A DNA stretch of 64,000 nucleotides from Isoetes taiwanensis. Its lineage: Eukaryota; Streptophyta; Lycopodiopsida; Isoetales; Isoetaceae. The notes beneath the pieces were generated by a model. That model searched no databases, was not told the DNA's origin, and was given only the letters and a program-made list of their open reading frames with translations. Position numbers and translations under genes: made by a program. Each line of letters opens with the position of its first letter. Position 1 is the first letter of the stretch. Shown one piece after another: positions 33,803-43,072 of the stretch. The stretch is from positions 6,154,748 to 6,218,747 of the forward strand of contig JAJEKV010000031.1 of NCBI GenBank assembly GCA_021234155.1, read 5' to 3'.

Positions 33803-36769
33803 TCAGATTCGTACAGTAAGTACGATGCTGAAGATGAAGCCTATAAAGATTCCAATGTAGAATCCAGGATTCCAAACATACTCTTTGAACCAACTATTCC
33901 AGTCTTGTGCCCCCTCCACAACATCAGTGGTTTTGCTTGTTGTTGTATTACATTTTACTGTTAATGGTGGACCACATAGTTGGTTTCCTTCAAATCCGGA
34001 GGCCTTGAACTTTGTGTCACAGTTATGGTCTGTTGGAACATGCCCGCTTAAATTGTTATGAGACACATCAAACACTTGCAACCTGTCAATGCTACAAAGC
34101 TCAGATGGAATAATACCACTTAACTGATTCCATGAAAGATCTAGTGACTCCATATCCTTGAGATTTCCTAGATGAGGAGGAATCTCGCCGTTGAACTGAT
34201 TATGGGACAAGTTTAGTTGCTTCAGTGCTACAAGATTGCCCAATTCTGATGGAATGGATCCGCTCAACTCATTGTTGGACACGTCAAAGCTTGCGGCTTT
34301 GATACTTACACTGTTGGAAAACTGCCGAGGCTCACCTTTCCATTGTATAGTGACATCAAAGTCACCAGCTGTTGGGTCATGAGTTATGTCACGAGCCAAA
34401 GATGTGCCACGAGTTACGTATTCACTCTCCCAAGAGCTCTGGTTTTGAAGCCAGATTAGTCTTGTCAGGTCTTGAGGCAGATTCCCAGTGATGTTATTGT
34501 TTGATAGATCCAGAACTGTGATGCTAGTCAAATTGCCAACGCATTCAGGTATTGTCCCTTCTAGATTATTGTATGCCAGCTTGAGGAAAACTAAACCCTG
34601 TAGATAGCAGAGCTCCTTTGGAACTGGGCCTGAAAATTTATTATTGCTGAAATCCACCACCATTGTTACGCTTTGATCATACCAAGCCACAGTTGGAATT
34701 CGTCCTGTAAATCTATTATTATTCAATGTAACGATGCCAAAGTTCGAAATAATGAAGTTAGACGGTAGTTCTCCATCCAGCTTGTTGTCATGCAGTGTCA
34801 AATAATAGAGAGAGCGACTATTTCCAATCTCAAAAGGTATCCTGCCTCTCAAATCATTGCCATGCAGGTTTAGGACTTCTAACTTCTCAAGCTTGCTTAT
34901 ATTTGGGATAATGCCAGTCAAAGAATTATTTGCTAATGACAGGAGAATCAGTTCAGAAAACTCGCCCAATTGGTCTGGGATCTTACCTGTCAAACTATTA
35001 GAAGAAAGATCCAAAGCGTTAAGACTTGTACAATTGCCTTCAATTGGAATATTTCCGATAAGGTTATTGGAATCGAGGTGTACTTCTTGAAGTCTGGAGC
35101 AGTTTGCAAAAAGTTCCCTCGGTATAAAACCGCTAAGCTTGTTAGCAGAGAGCTTCAAGTCCCAGAGGGCAGAACAATTACCCAACCCCCCTGGAATGTT
35201 ACCTGTGAGTGCATTATGAGAGAGATCTAGCCAACTGAGAGCAGACATCCCTGATATGCCTAATAACATTTCTGCAAGGTTACCAGATAAGTGGTTGAAA
35301 GAGATATCTACGTCTGAAAGAGCAGAACAATTAGTAAATCCTCGAGGAATACTACCCATCAAGTTGTTTCCAGAGAGATATAGACTCCACATGACGGAGC
35401 AATTGGTGAACAATGCACTTGGGATCTCACCAGACAACTTATTATAGCTTAAATCCAAAAGCTGCAGAGCAGAAAACATGCCCAAATCTTGTGGAATATT
35501 ACCGGTCAAGTTGTTATTCTCTAAATTCAAAGTCTTCAGAGCAGAACAATTAGCAACTCCTCGAGGAATGCTACCAGTCAAGTTGTTATTGCTGAGATCC
35601 AGATAACGTAGAACAGAGCAATTGGTGAACAATGCACTTGGGATCTCACCAGACAACTTATTATCGCTTAAATCCAAAAGCTGCAGAGCAGAAAACATAC
35701 CCAAATCTTGTGGAATATTACTGGTCAAGTTGTTATTCTCTAAATTCAAAATCTTCAGAGCAGAACAATTAGCAACTCCTCGAGGAATGCTACCAGTCAA
35801 GTTGTTATTGCTGAGATCCAGATTACGTAGAACAGAGCAATTGGTGAACAATGCACTTGGGATCTCACCAGACAACTTATTATCGCTTAAATCCAAAAGC
35901 TGCAGAGCAGAAAACATGCCCAAATCTTGTGGAATATTACCGGTCAAGTTGTTATTCTCTAAATTCAAAGTCTTCAGAGCAGAACAATTAGCAACTCCTC
36001 GAGGAATGCTACCAGTCAAGTTGTTATTGCTGAGATCCAGATAACTTAGAACAGAGCAATTGGTGAACAATGCACTTGGGATCTCACCCGATAACTTGTT
36101 ACCATGTAAATCTAGAAACTTCAGAGCAGAAAACATACCCAAATCTTGTGGAATATTACTGGTCGAGTTGTTATTCTCTAAATTCAAAATCTTCAGAGCA
36201 GAACAATTAGCAACTCCTCGAGGAATGCTACCAGTCAAGTTGTTATTGCTGAGATCCAGTTCACTTAGAACAGAGCAATTGGTGAACAATGCACTTGGGA
36301 TCTCACCAGACAACTTATTATTCGCTAACCACAAATTTTCCAGAGCAGAAAACATACCTAGATCTTTTGGAATGTTCCCAGTCATATCATTGTATGGAAG
36401 AACTAAAGCTCTAAGGGCACATAATGAAGCAAAACAAGCAGAAATTGATCCATTTAACCCGACGTCATACAGTGCCAATTCCTGCAGACCTCTGCATTTG
36501 CATAATTCATCTCCTAGTGGTCCAGATAAGTTTCGAGAGATTACTACTATTCTCTCCACATGTGTAGACGAGGAATCGCAAGCAATTCCTGTCCAGTCGC
36601 ACATTAGACTTCTATTATTTGAGTTCCAGTCTATCAAATAATTATCTGGATCATAAAGACCATCCTTAAAACGCAAAAGAGCAAAAAATTCCTCATCATT
36701 ATCATGGGCTCCAGAGTAGTGAGAGGCGGAAGCTAGAACGAAGAGCACGTATAACAACAATCTTCCCAT
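33803..36769 (-). CDS. Leucine-rich-repeat receptor-like protein (RLP), single exon
   Basis: 988 codons, ATG at 36769, TGA at 33805-33803. Residues 1-21 form a signal peptide (MGRLLLYVLFVLASAS). An LRRNT-type cap follows with paired cysteines (LLRFKDGLYDPDN...CDWTGIACDSS). About 30 plant-type LRRs (LxxLxLxxNNLTGxIP) fill most of the protein. A non-LRR island near residues 790-840 (SSWESEYVTRG...IQWKGEPRQF) precedes the last four LRRs, as in plant RLPs. A C-terminal cap (NQLCGPPL), an acidic juxtamembrane stretch and one membrane segment (GFYIGIFIGFIFSIVL) close it. The chain ends four residues after the membrane segment, so there is no kinase and almost no cytoplasmic tail. Role inferred from family: a plasma-membrane receptor for immune or developmental ligands, acting with a partner kinase. 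Five LRR blocks are near-identical tandem copies. No intron or frame break. Confidence 0.93.
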   Translation of the reverse strand: MGRLLLYVLFVLASASHYSGAHDNDEEFFALLRFKDGLYDPDNYLIDWNSNNRSLMCDWTGIACDSSSTHVERIVVISRNLSGPLGDELCKCRGLQELALYDVGLNGSISACFASLCALRALVLPYNDMTGNIPKDLGMFSALENLWLANNKLSGEIPSALFTNCSVLSELDLSNNNLTGSIPRGVANCSALKILNLENNNSTSNIPQDLGMFSALKFLDLHGNKLSGEIPSALFTNCSVLSYLDLSNNNLTGSIPRGVANCSALKTLNLENNNLTGNIPQDLGMFSALQLLDLSDNKLSGEIPSALFTNCSVLRNLDLSNNNLTGSIPRGVANCSALKILNLENNNLTSNIPQDLGMFSALQLLDLSDNKLSGEIPSALFTNCSVLRYLDLSNNNLTGSIPRGVANCSALKTLNLENNNLTGNIPQDLGMFSALQLLDLSYNKLSGEIPSALFTNCSVMWSLYLSGNNLMGSIPRGFTNCSALSDVDISFNHLSGNLAEMLLGISGMSALSWLDLSHNALTGNIPGGLGNCSALWDLKLSANKLSGFIPRELFANCSRLQEVHLDSNNLIGNIPIEGNCTSLNALDLSSNSLTGKIPDQLGEFSELILLSLANNSLTGIIPNISKLEKLEVLNLHGNDLRGRIPFEIGNSRSLYYLTLHDNKLDGELPSNFIISNFGIVTLNNNRFTGRIPTVAWYDQSVTMVVDFSNNKFSGPVPKELCYLQGLVFLKLAYNNLEGTIPECVGNLTSITVLDLSNNNITGNLPQDLTRLIWLQNQSSWESEYVTRGTSLARDITHDPTAGDFDVTIQWKGEPRQFSNSVSIKAASFDVSNNELSGSIPSELGNLVALKQLNLSHNQFNGEIPPHLGNLKDMESLDLSWNQLSGIIPSELCSIDRLQVFDVSHNNLSGHVPTDHNCDTKFKASGFEGNQLCGPPLTVKCNTTTSKTTDVVEGAQDWNSWFKEYVWNPGFYIGIFIGFIFSIVLTVRI
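35402..36496 (-). repeat. Five 219-bp tandem units within the RLP gene
   Basis: ATTGGTGAACAATGCACTTG recurs at 35402, 35621, 35840, 36059 and 36278, an exact 219-base period (73 codons, three LRRs). Units differ at few positions, mostly in codons for exposed residues (for example LNLENNNLTG against LTS). Confidence 0.93.
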
Positions 36770-38790
36770 TGTTGCTGCTTATTTCTGAAAATGTGTGTAT
36801 CAAAGCTAGAGCAGCAGCTGATTTCCAAATGCAATACTAAAGGTTGAATCGAGATTTGGATCAAAGCCTTCCCTTGGATAGAATGGCTTGGCTTGTCATG
36901 TCACTGTCCTAGAGCCTTTAAGAATACCTTACTATAATAATTAGCATCATATTCTACCATGTGGACGACATCGAGTAGAGTCAGATCCATCAATGCCGAC
37001 CCAAAACAATTAAAACAATTAATGAGTAGAGTAGGGTCCGCATTTGGTTTCATTCTTTTGGGCCCGAAACAATTAAAACAAACGGAAGCCGAAACACGGT
37101 TCATTCTCCATTCACATTCTGTAGGTGATGCTCTATCTAAATTACTAGACTGTTTTTATCTACTGTTTTTACTACACATCTATTTTTCTAGACTCTTTTT
37201 AGCTACTGTTTTTACTACTCATTTGCCATACTGCTGTTATTGATGCTCTTCGTTTTAGCTTTGCCATGTTTGTAATTCTAAAAACCATAGCCAGGTGTAA
37301 TGAACTTGTTTCTTCACAGCCTAAAGATTCAATAGCCATCTTAGATAAATGTGTGAAATGGGAGTAAACAAAAAACAATTGTTTGCTGCAATTGTTGTTG
37401 GTGCTCAAACATCAACATCTTAATAAACGCAACGCACTGATAGAAAGCACACATCTCTGAATTCTCTGAAGGTTGGCTGCAATTGTGTTTGGCTGCATAT
37501 AGTTATGAGGCGTTCAAACATTAAAATCGTACCTACTCTCAATTTAATAAGTGCTTTGATATACAAAGTCTTCTGTGTCCATCGTGTTTGTCTTAGGCCC
37601 TTTTTCCACAGCAAACTTATTATATGGCTGGCATATTTTTTTAAGACAGCCTTTTGGGCTCCATTGTCAGCTCCATGTCATAGATAAGACACGTCTTAAA
37701 CAAATCAGTTTTCTATTGCTTCAGCATAAGACATTTACTATTAAAATAAGACATGCCTTATAATATCGGTTTTCCACAGGCAGATTGAAGCAAGCAATTC
37801 GAACATGGAAAGATGAAAATTTGCCGGATTTGCATCTCCTTGGTACACTGACCCTTCTTGCAAATTTGAAGAAGCACTCCAAAAGTAAACCCCTTTTGCT
37901 TTTCTCGCAATATATAGTCATCTTTTGCTGGCAAGAATCAGGGCAGAGCAGGGAAACATCAGAGCAGAGCAGGCTAACATCAGGCATGCAACACAAAGCA
38001 TAGCAAGCCTCAAGCTGAAACATCGATCATTTGCTTTGTACTCTTTGAGCCTAGATTGTACACTTTGACCTAAGGCCATCTAGGTAAAACCCATCGGCCA
38101 GATTTCATCTCCACAGCCAGCAGACAGCTAAAAACGGCCTGCAAATGTTTGATTCAATGTGATTAAGTCTGAGATGGAGGACCAGCCCATGATTCCAACT
38201 CCAATTGGTGTGTTTTGCACACATCCATTATGTTACAAAAACCAAAAACTTTGAGCAGATCGAACTAACGGACTGCAAATCTGCGAATCTGATCTTGATT
38301 TTTGTCATCGGGTGCCAGAAACACAATTCCAGCAACTTATTTTTGGGCCACCTTAAGATTGCGGCCAAGAAGGCCTGGGATTAGGCCCTTTTTCCACAAC
38401 CCTGCTGTCTTATAATTATAGAACTATGATTGGGCCACATCATTAGATAAGACACCAGGGCTTTTCCACAGTATCTTTTCAGACATGTCTCATTTGAAGC
38501 CCGGGGGATGCACTTATACATAAAGGGGGTATGGCATCTGCGTTCGAAGGGTAGCAAAAAAACCCCCTTGCCAAAAATAGAGCAAAGGCTTAAATTCGTC
38601 ACTAAATATATGAAGAAAGAGAAAGCCAGGTTGGCACCAAGGAATATAACCATCGCGATGGGTAAAGCAGTTGAATGCATATACTTTTCTTAAATATAAA
38701 GAGAGTCATATCGACACAGATAATTAATTATATACGGGAAGCATGACATAATCATCTGAATGGAATGGCTTAGATGGAAGCGAGCACTCA
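36770..38790. other. RLP upstream region and intergenic DNA
   Basis: No clear TATA box for the RLP. A tandem pair of about 50 bases (ACTGTTTTTATCTACTG...) lies at 37148-37220. TAGGCCCTTTTTCCACA occurs at 37594 and 38384, each followed by AAGACA motifs, suggesting two copies of a small dispersed repeat. A possible exon (acceptor TTTTCCACAG near 37780, frame KQAIRTWKDENLPDLHLLG) is unassigned. Confidence 0.4.
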
Positions 38791-38799
38791 TAGATTACT

Positions 38800-39110
38800 A
38801 TAACCGAAATGTCTTAGTCAACCTCATGCACGACACAAGAGTCATCATAGGTAGACACCTAACCCAAGAGCTTGAACTGATGCCACTAGAACTTAGTTCA
38901 ACAATAGATAAGGTTGAAGAATTAACTGCAGTTTCCCTAGAGCCTCTGGAGGCATATGTAATTCAGGTAGTAAGACCCTTGCAGCGATACAAGAACTCCT
39001 TATGGAGTACGAAGACCTCTTCTCAAAGATACCTTGCAAACTCCTAAAAGGAAACACAGAACACGAGATCACTCTCTGCCTAGATGGAAGGTGCTTCTAC
39101 ATGGGGGGGT
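38800..39110 (+). pseudogene. Ty3-type pol relic, short fragment
   Basis: After a frameshift near 38985, the frame reads QELLMEYEDLFSKIPCKLL then EHEITLCLDG. This resembles the linker just before the RT of Ty3 elements (a DxF block, then EHxIxLxxG). The preceding frame (38760-39047) contains VEELTAVSLEPLEAYV. Nothing of RT itself remains. Low similarity, short fragment. Confidence 0.4.
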
Positions 39111-39645
39111 TGGGTTTCAATGATGGTCTTTTAAGAGGCGTTTATGAGCAAGTATGGTATCGTTACCTCACCTTGATATTTTTGGTCTTGTTAACAAGTA
39201 ACTTATTTATCTATTTGTTTTACAGGTTTGGTAAATCCTTCTGATAAGCAGAAAAAGTCAATACCTCTTTTCTGTCAGGGATTGGATGCTATTCAACAAG
39301 ATGATCCCTGAATAGGGAAAACCACAACTTACTGTTGTGGAATTTTGGCAGGTTTAGTATTCAATCTGGTTGAGGGCCAGGCAATGTCCTAGCTCCTATT
39401 TCAAAACGTGCGTTGGATATTGAGTCTTTAATGACCAGACTGGGGTACTATTTGCATGTTAAGGATTATGCATGTATTGGGAGGGAACGTCACAGGCTGA
39501 TTACACATGGGTTTCATGTAATTGTTGTAAATGTTATATCGTCAGGTACTGTTGCTGCAAAAGTAATCTTTTTTAAGTCAGGTACTCTTGCTGAAGAAGT
39601 ACATTATGTACAGTAGTATATCATGGATACATTGTTGTTGGAGTT
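39110..39645 (+). pseudogene. eIF4A-like DEAD-box helicase pseudogene fragment with intron
   Basis: Three blocks follow the N-terminal third of plant eIF4A in order. GFNDGLLRGVYE matches the region before the Q motif. After a probable intron (about 39152-39225, GTATGG...TTTTACAG), IPLFCQGLDAIQQ, a stop, and IGKTTTYCCGIL match the Q motif to the Walker A loop (GTGKT). In a shifted frame, LGYYLHVKDYACIG and GFHVIVVN match the stretch up to motif Ib. Stops, a lost glycine in the Walker loop and frameshifts make it non-functional. The retained intron shows a DNA-level copy rather than a processed cDNA. The rest of the helicase is absent. It abuts the Ty3 relic, so it may have been carried by an element. 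Confidence 0.75.
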
Positions 39646-39780
39646 TTTCATGATCTAGATATTGCTGAAAAGTATGATGAGAGAGTTTAAAGTAAGGCTA
39701 CACATGATTGCTAAAGAAGCTGAAGTTTGTAAAAAGTATGATAAGAGAGTTTGTAAAGTAAGACTATACATTATTATGAA

Positions 39781-39915
39781 ACATTCAATAGAATATAATA
39801 GAATAGAATAGATTTTTTAACGTTCACAGAGACCAATAGGTCATGGGACCCATACAATGGGCTAATACAATCATTACTACTAGGATTAAAAAACCCCTGC
39901 CTCGAAAGGTTTTCA
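39781..39915 (-). mobile_element. LINE 3' end fragment, third copy
   Basis: The ATAGAATAGAATAGA tail (39790-39812) is followed by GAGACCAATAGGTCATGGGA and TAGGATTAAAAAACCCCTGC, matching the 3' ends at 3034 and 15445. Only about 110 bases of the element survive. Confidence 0.75.
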
Positions 39916-40754
39916 AGGGACTTATTCAGATTTATTAGATAACACTTCAGAGATGTCATTATAAGATTATATGTATTCAATTCTTCTTGATTTTAATAAA
40001 TATTTCAAGTTTTACTATTATAAGTTTATCTTTAAATTATAATTATAATAGATACCAAAGGACAAGATCATTTTCTAAATAACTTTTCACTTGATAAACA
40101 TTTCGTGAATATAAAATTTAAAATCTAAGTGATTCAATAAATTTACAATTTGACAATTACAAGAAATTATAAATAAAATTTGATGGTTTGATGATGATGT
40201 GGGACAAACAATGACGGAATCACGCTAGAGTTCCATATTGACCTTGTAAACCCTGAAAATAAACCGACTCCAAGAAAACCCGGCTCTATCGATCTATGCC
40301 CAGGAAAATATCATGCAGAAAAAAATGCCGATTCATGCGGCATTTAAGATTCACGAATCTACGGATAAAAAGAAGTGTTTTAGATGAATATAATCTGGAG
40401 AAAAACTCCAGAAACAATTTGGAGAAGTTGGGAAACTGTTTGGATATGGGTTAGGATAAAACTTGCATTGCGGGAATAAGAATTTTTGGGAGAAAATAAA
40501 CGATGGATTGAAAGCTACAGGTTATTGAAGGGAGAGGGGAAGAATCTAGAAAAACTATCACGAGTATTTCACAATTTATAAACTCTTAGCATAGCTAAAA
40601 ATATTTTAAGAAAGTTTTAGGTTGACACTGATTAAATGATAAAGTCTGTGTTTTAATAACAAATTTCTAAATAGTTTATTTATGAAGTAAAACACATCAA
40701 AAATTAATCAATAATATTCTATTTATATTTTTTTGTTAACAGATTAATGTAATA
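39916..40754. other. AT-rich non-coding DNA
   Basis: Nothing recognised. The base composition is strongly AT-rich with no open frame of note. Confidence 0.5.
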
Positions 40755-40800
40755 TCTATTGTTTAAATTTGGTTTTTCCGGCAAGTGGGAAATATTTTGG
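40755..40800 (+). mobile_element. Helitron 5' end, third copy of the family
   Basis: TCTATTGTTTAAATTTGGTT follows an A at 40754, identical to the 5' terminus at 25195 through TTTTTCCGGC, then diverges. The matching 3' end (CCCGTTACTAG) was not found downstream, so the element is either a different subfamily inside or a fragment. Extent beyond 40800 unknown. Confidence 0.65.
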
Positions 40801-42587
40801 TTTATATATATTTCTTTTATTAAAAGATAATCAAAGTAATTTTACTATAGGAAGTCATCTTTTTCCAAAAAGATCACACCAAGCGAATTTTGTATAAGCT
40901 AAAAGGTTGGAATATACTAAATTCGCATGGTGTGATCCACTTTCTTGTTTGTTGTCAATAGATAATAACACCAAGTCCCTCATCAATAGTCTCCCATTTG
41001 CATATAAAATATGTATCATTCCAAGTTATATTATGTTTTATGAACTAAACTTTTTCAAAGAGGGTCCCAAAGCAAAATACAAACACTTAATCAATAAGCC
41101 AACACTTTACCAACAACCAAAGCTTTATTAAATAAGATTTTTATGTCATTTTATCAAACCTAACAATATTTCCATATGTGACACTTTGAGTTAACTGATC
41201 CAAAGGCTCATGAAAGCGACATTTTATATATATCTTTGGAGCTTTTGTGTCGTGGCATTAGTAAACACCTCTAATGGAGCAAATGATTTGTAACTCATTT
41301 TTTCAACAACCCTGGATGCACGTCTTATCAAACATTTCTTCATTGCAAGGACACCATTCTCATAAGGCTTGCACAATTCGCTTAAAAGAGAATATGAGAT
41401 GACTTTCAAGCTCGGCTCCCACAACTTTACAATGTAAAACTAGATGCCCATTGCCCTGAATGTATATCTTGGAAAAGCATGTCTCTTATGTCCATATGTT
41501 GGACAACAACGATGCTAGTAATGTTTTTCCCTAGTCTCAAATCCCCGACATCTGATAAATATAGCCCAAAGAAAAATATTTGATTCAGTGAGTGACTATA
41601 AATCAAGAAGAGGGAAGAAAAAAGAAGCAAGGATCACATGACGCGAAATCTCACTACACATTTACAAAGTGCATATGCATTTTCGCATGGTGTGATCCAT
41701 GTATTATTGAGGGTGCAAATTTGCAAATATCCTCCTCTTCAAATCCCTTCCCCCCCTCCCTTCCCTTTTTTTTTTTGCAATATACTATCCATAGCATTTA
41801 TTTTGAACCCTATAGTTCTACCTATTCATTGCGTATGAATGTCGGCGCCCGGTGATGTAACTCCATAGTCACCCTTCGTTAAGGATAGCATTCTCACCCA
41901 CGAGCCTATGGATAGATATCCTTCCACCGTCATGCCTTTATTGTTTTGTAAGTGATGAACTACGGAAGCAATGTCACAGTACTAGGAGCAATGATGGATG
42001 CAATTAGAGATACAGATCGGTCGTTGAATTGTAAGAATGAATGGCAGGGAGCAATACGATGAATGGGAAGAGCTGAAAAGTAGGAAAACTTCAGAATGAA
42101 AATTTGGGTAGTAAAAACATGGCATGTAACGACGTTTGCTTGTCCCACATCGCCATCGCCGTTGTTGCTTAACTCTATGCTCGCCCAAAAAAACACGGAC
42201 ATTATTGGAGACTTGGATTCCAAATGAAGAGCGAAGGCGGAGAGGATGCACGTAGCGGCGCTAATGTGAACAATGGAAATCTTGGTGCCAAAATTTGATA
42301 AGGTGGTTGGTGCATGTGGGCATGTGCACAGTAGGCGGGAAAAGTAGCCATTATTTTGGTCCGCGATACGATTTTCGAAAAATGCGGGCCATTAATGTGG
42401 TTGCAATGAATGCACAAACATGTCCTATGAAATTTCGCCATGTGGATGCCAAGTAAGCCTGCTCCTCTTTCTACTTGCCAACTAATACTGACTTTGGAAA
42501 AAAATGCACAAACATCATTGGTCGCGAGAAACATGACGTGGAATTCTGGCATCCAAGATATGGGCCATTTTGAGACCCCAAATCCGC
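40801..42587. other. Non-coding DNA, possibly Helitron interior
   Basis: TTCGCATGGTGTGATCCA occurs at about 40921 and 41683, a dispersed direct repeat of 18 bases. The minus-strand frame 42552-42202 (116 codons) has no recognisable domain. A G/C-richer segment near 41845-41860 follows a pyrimidine tract. Confidence 0.4.
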
Positions 42588-42665
42588 CCTAATGGTTCAA
42601 GTGGTAGATATAAGGTGAGACAATAATAATTAAGTTATGCTGGTTCAATGGTTCGAGGTTGCGAA
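42588..42665 (+). mobile_element. tRNA-like SINE head (RNA polymerase III A and B boxes)
   Basis: TGGTTCAAGTGG (about 42593) matches an A box and GGTTCGAGG (about 42650) a B box. Spacing of about 55 bases and the CTAATGGTTCAAGTGGTAGA start resemble plant tRNA-derived SINEs rather than a functional tRNA. No tRNA cloverleaf can be folded. Confidence 0.35.
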
Positions 42666-43072
42666 ATCAAAGTAATGCATGTGGAATATTGTTCGTAAAA
42701 AACCAGTTAAGCTCGCTCGCGATAAAATGACTGTGGGATATTGTTATGTTTGGAAGAAAATAGAAAACCCATGGAAATCGGCTTGCCGAGCTGAACGCAC
42801 CGACTACCATAGGATAAAGATGCCTGAGACATGATTTGATGTTTAGCAATCGGATGTGTGATTGAGCGCTTGGGCTCTCGGGTGTATTTTGTGAAAGCAA
42901 TGATATGATTGCTTATCCATATGAATAGTGCTCAATATGATTCTTGTAATGGTCTAAAAAATAATTTAAGGGAGTTGCTCTAGGCTCAAGTTGTTCAAGA
43001 AAATTGTGCTAACTTGCTTGTTTTAATTGAACAAAGGATTTAAAATTGTCTTCATTGGTATCAGAGCCAACA

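Noticed and set aside
34857-36641. Long plus-strand frames opposite the LRR gene (up to 193 codons)
   Set aside because: They are antisense shadows of the repetitive RLP coding sequence and repeat with its 219-bp period.
42202-42552. 116-codon minus-strand frame
   Set aside because: No homology recognised, composition like flanking non-coding DNA, no promoter or conserved motif.
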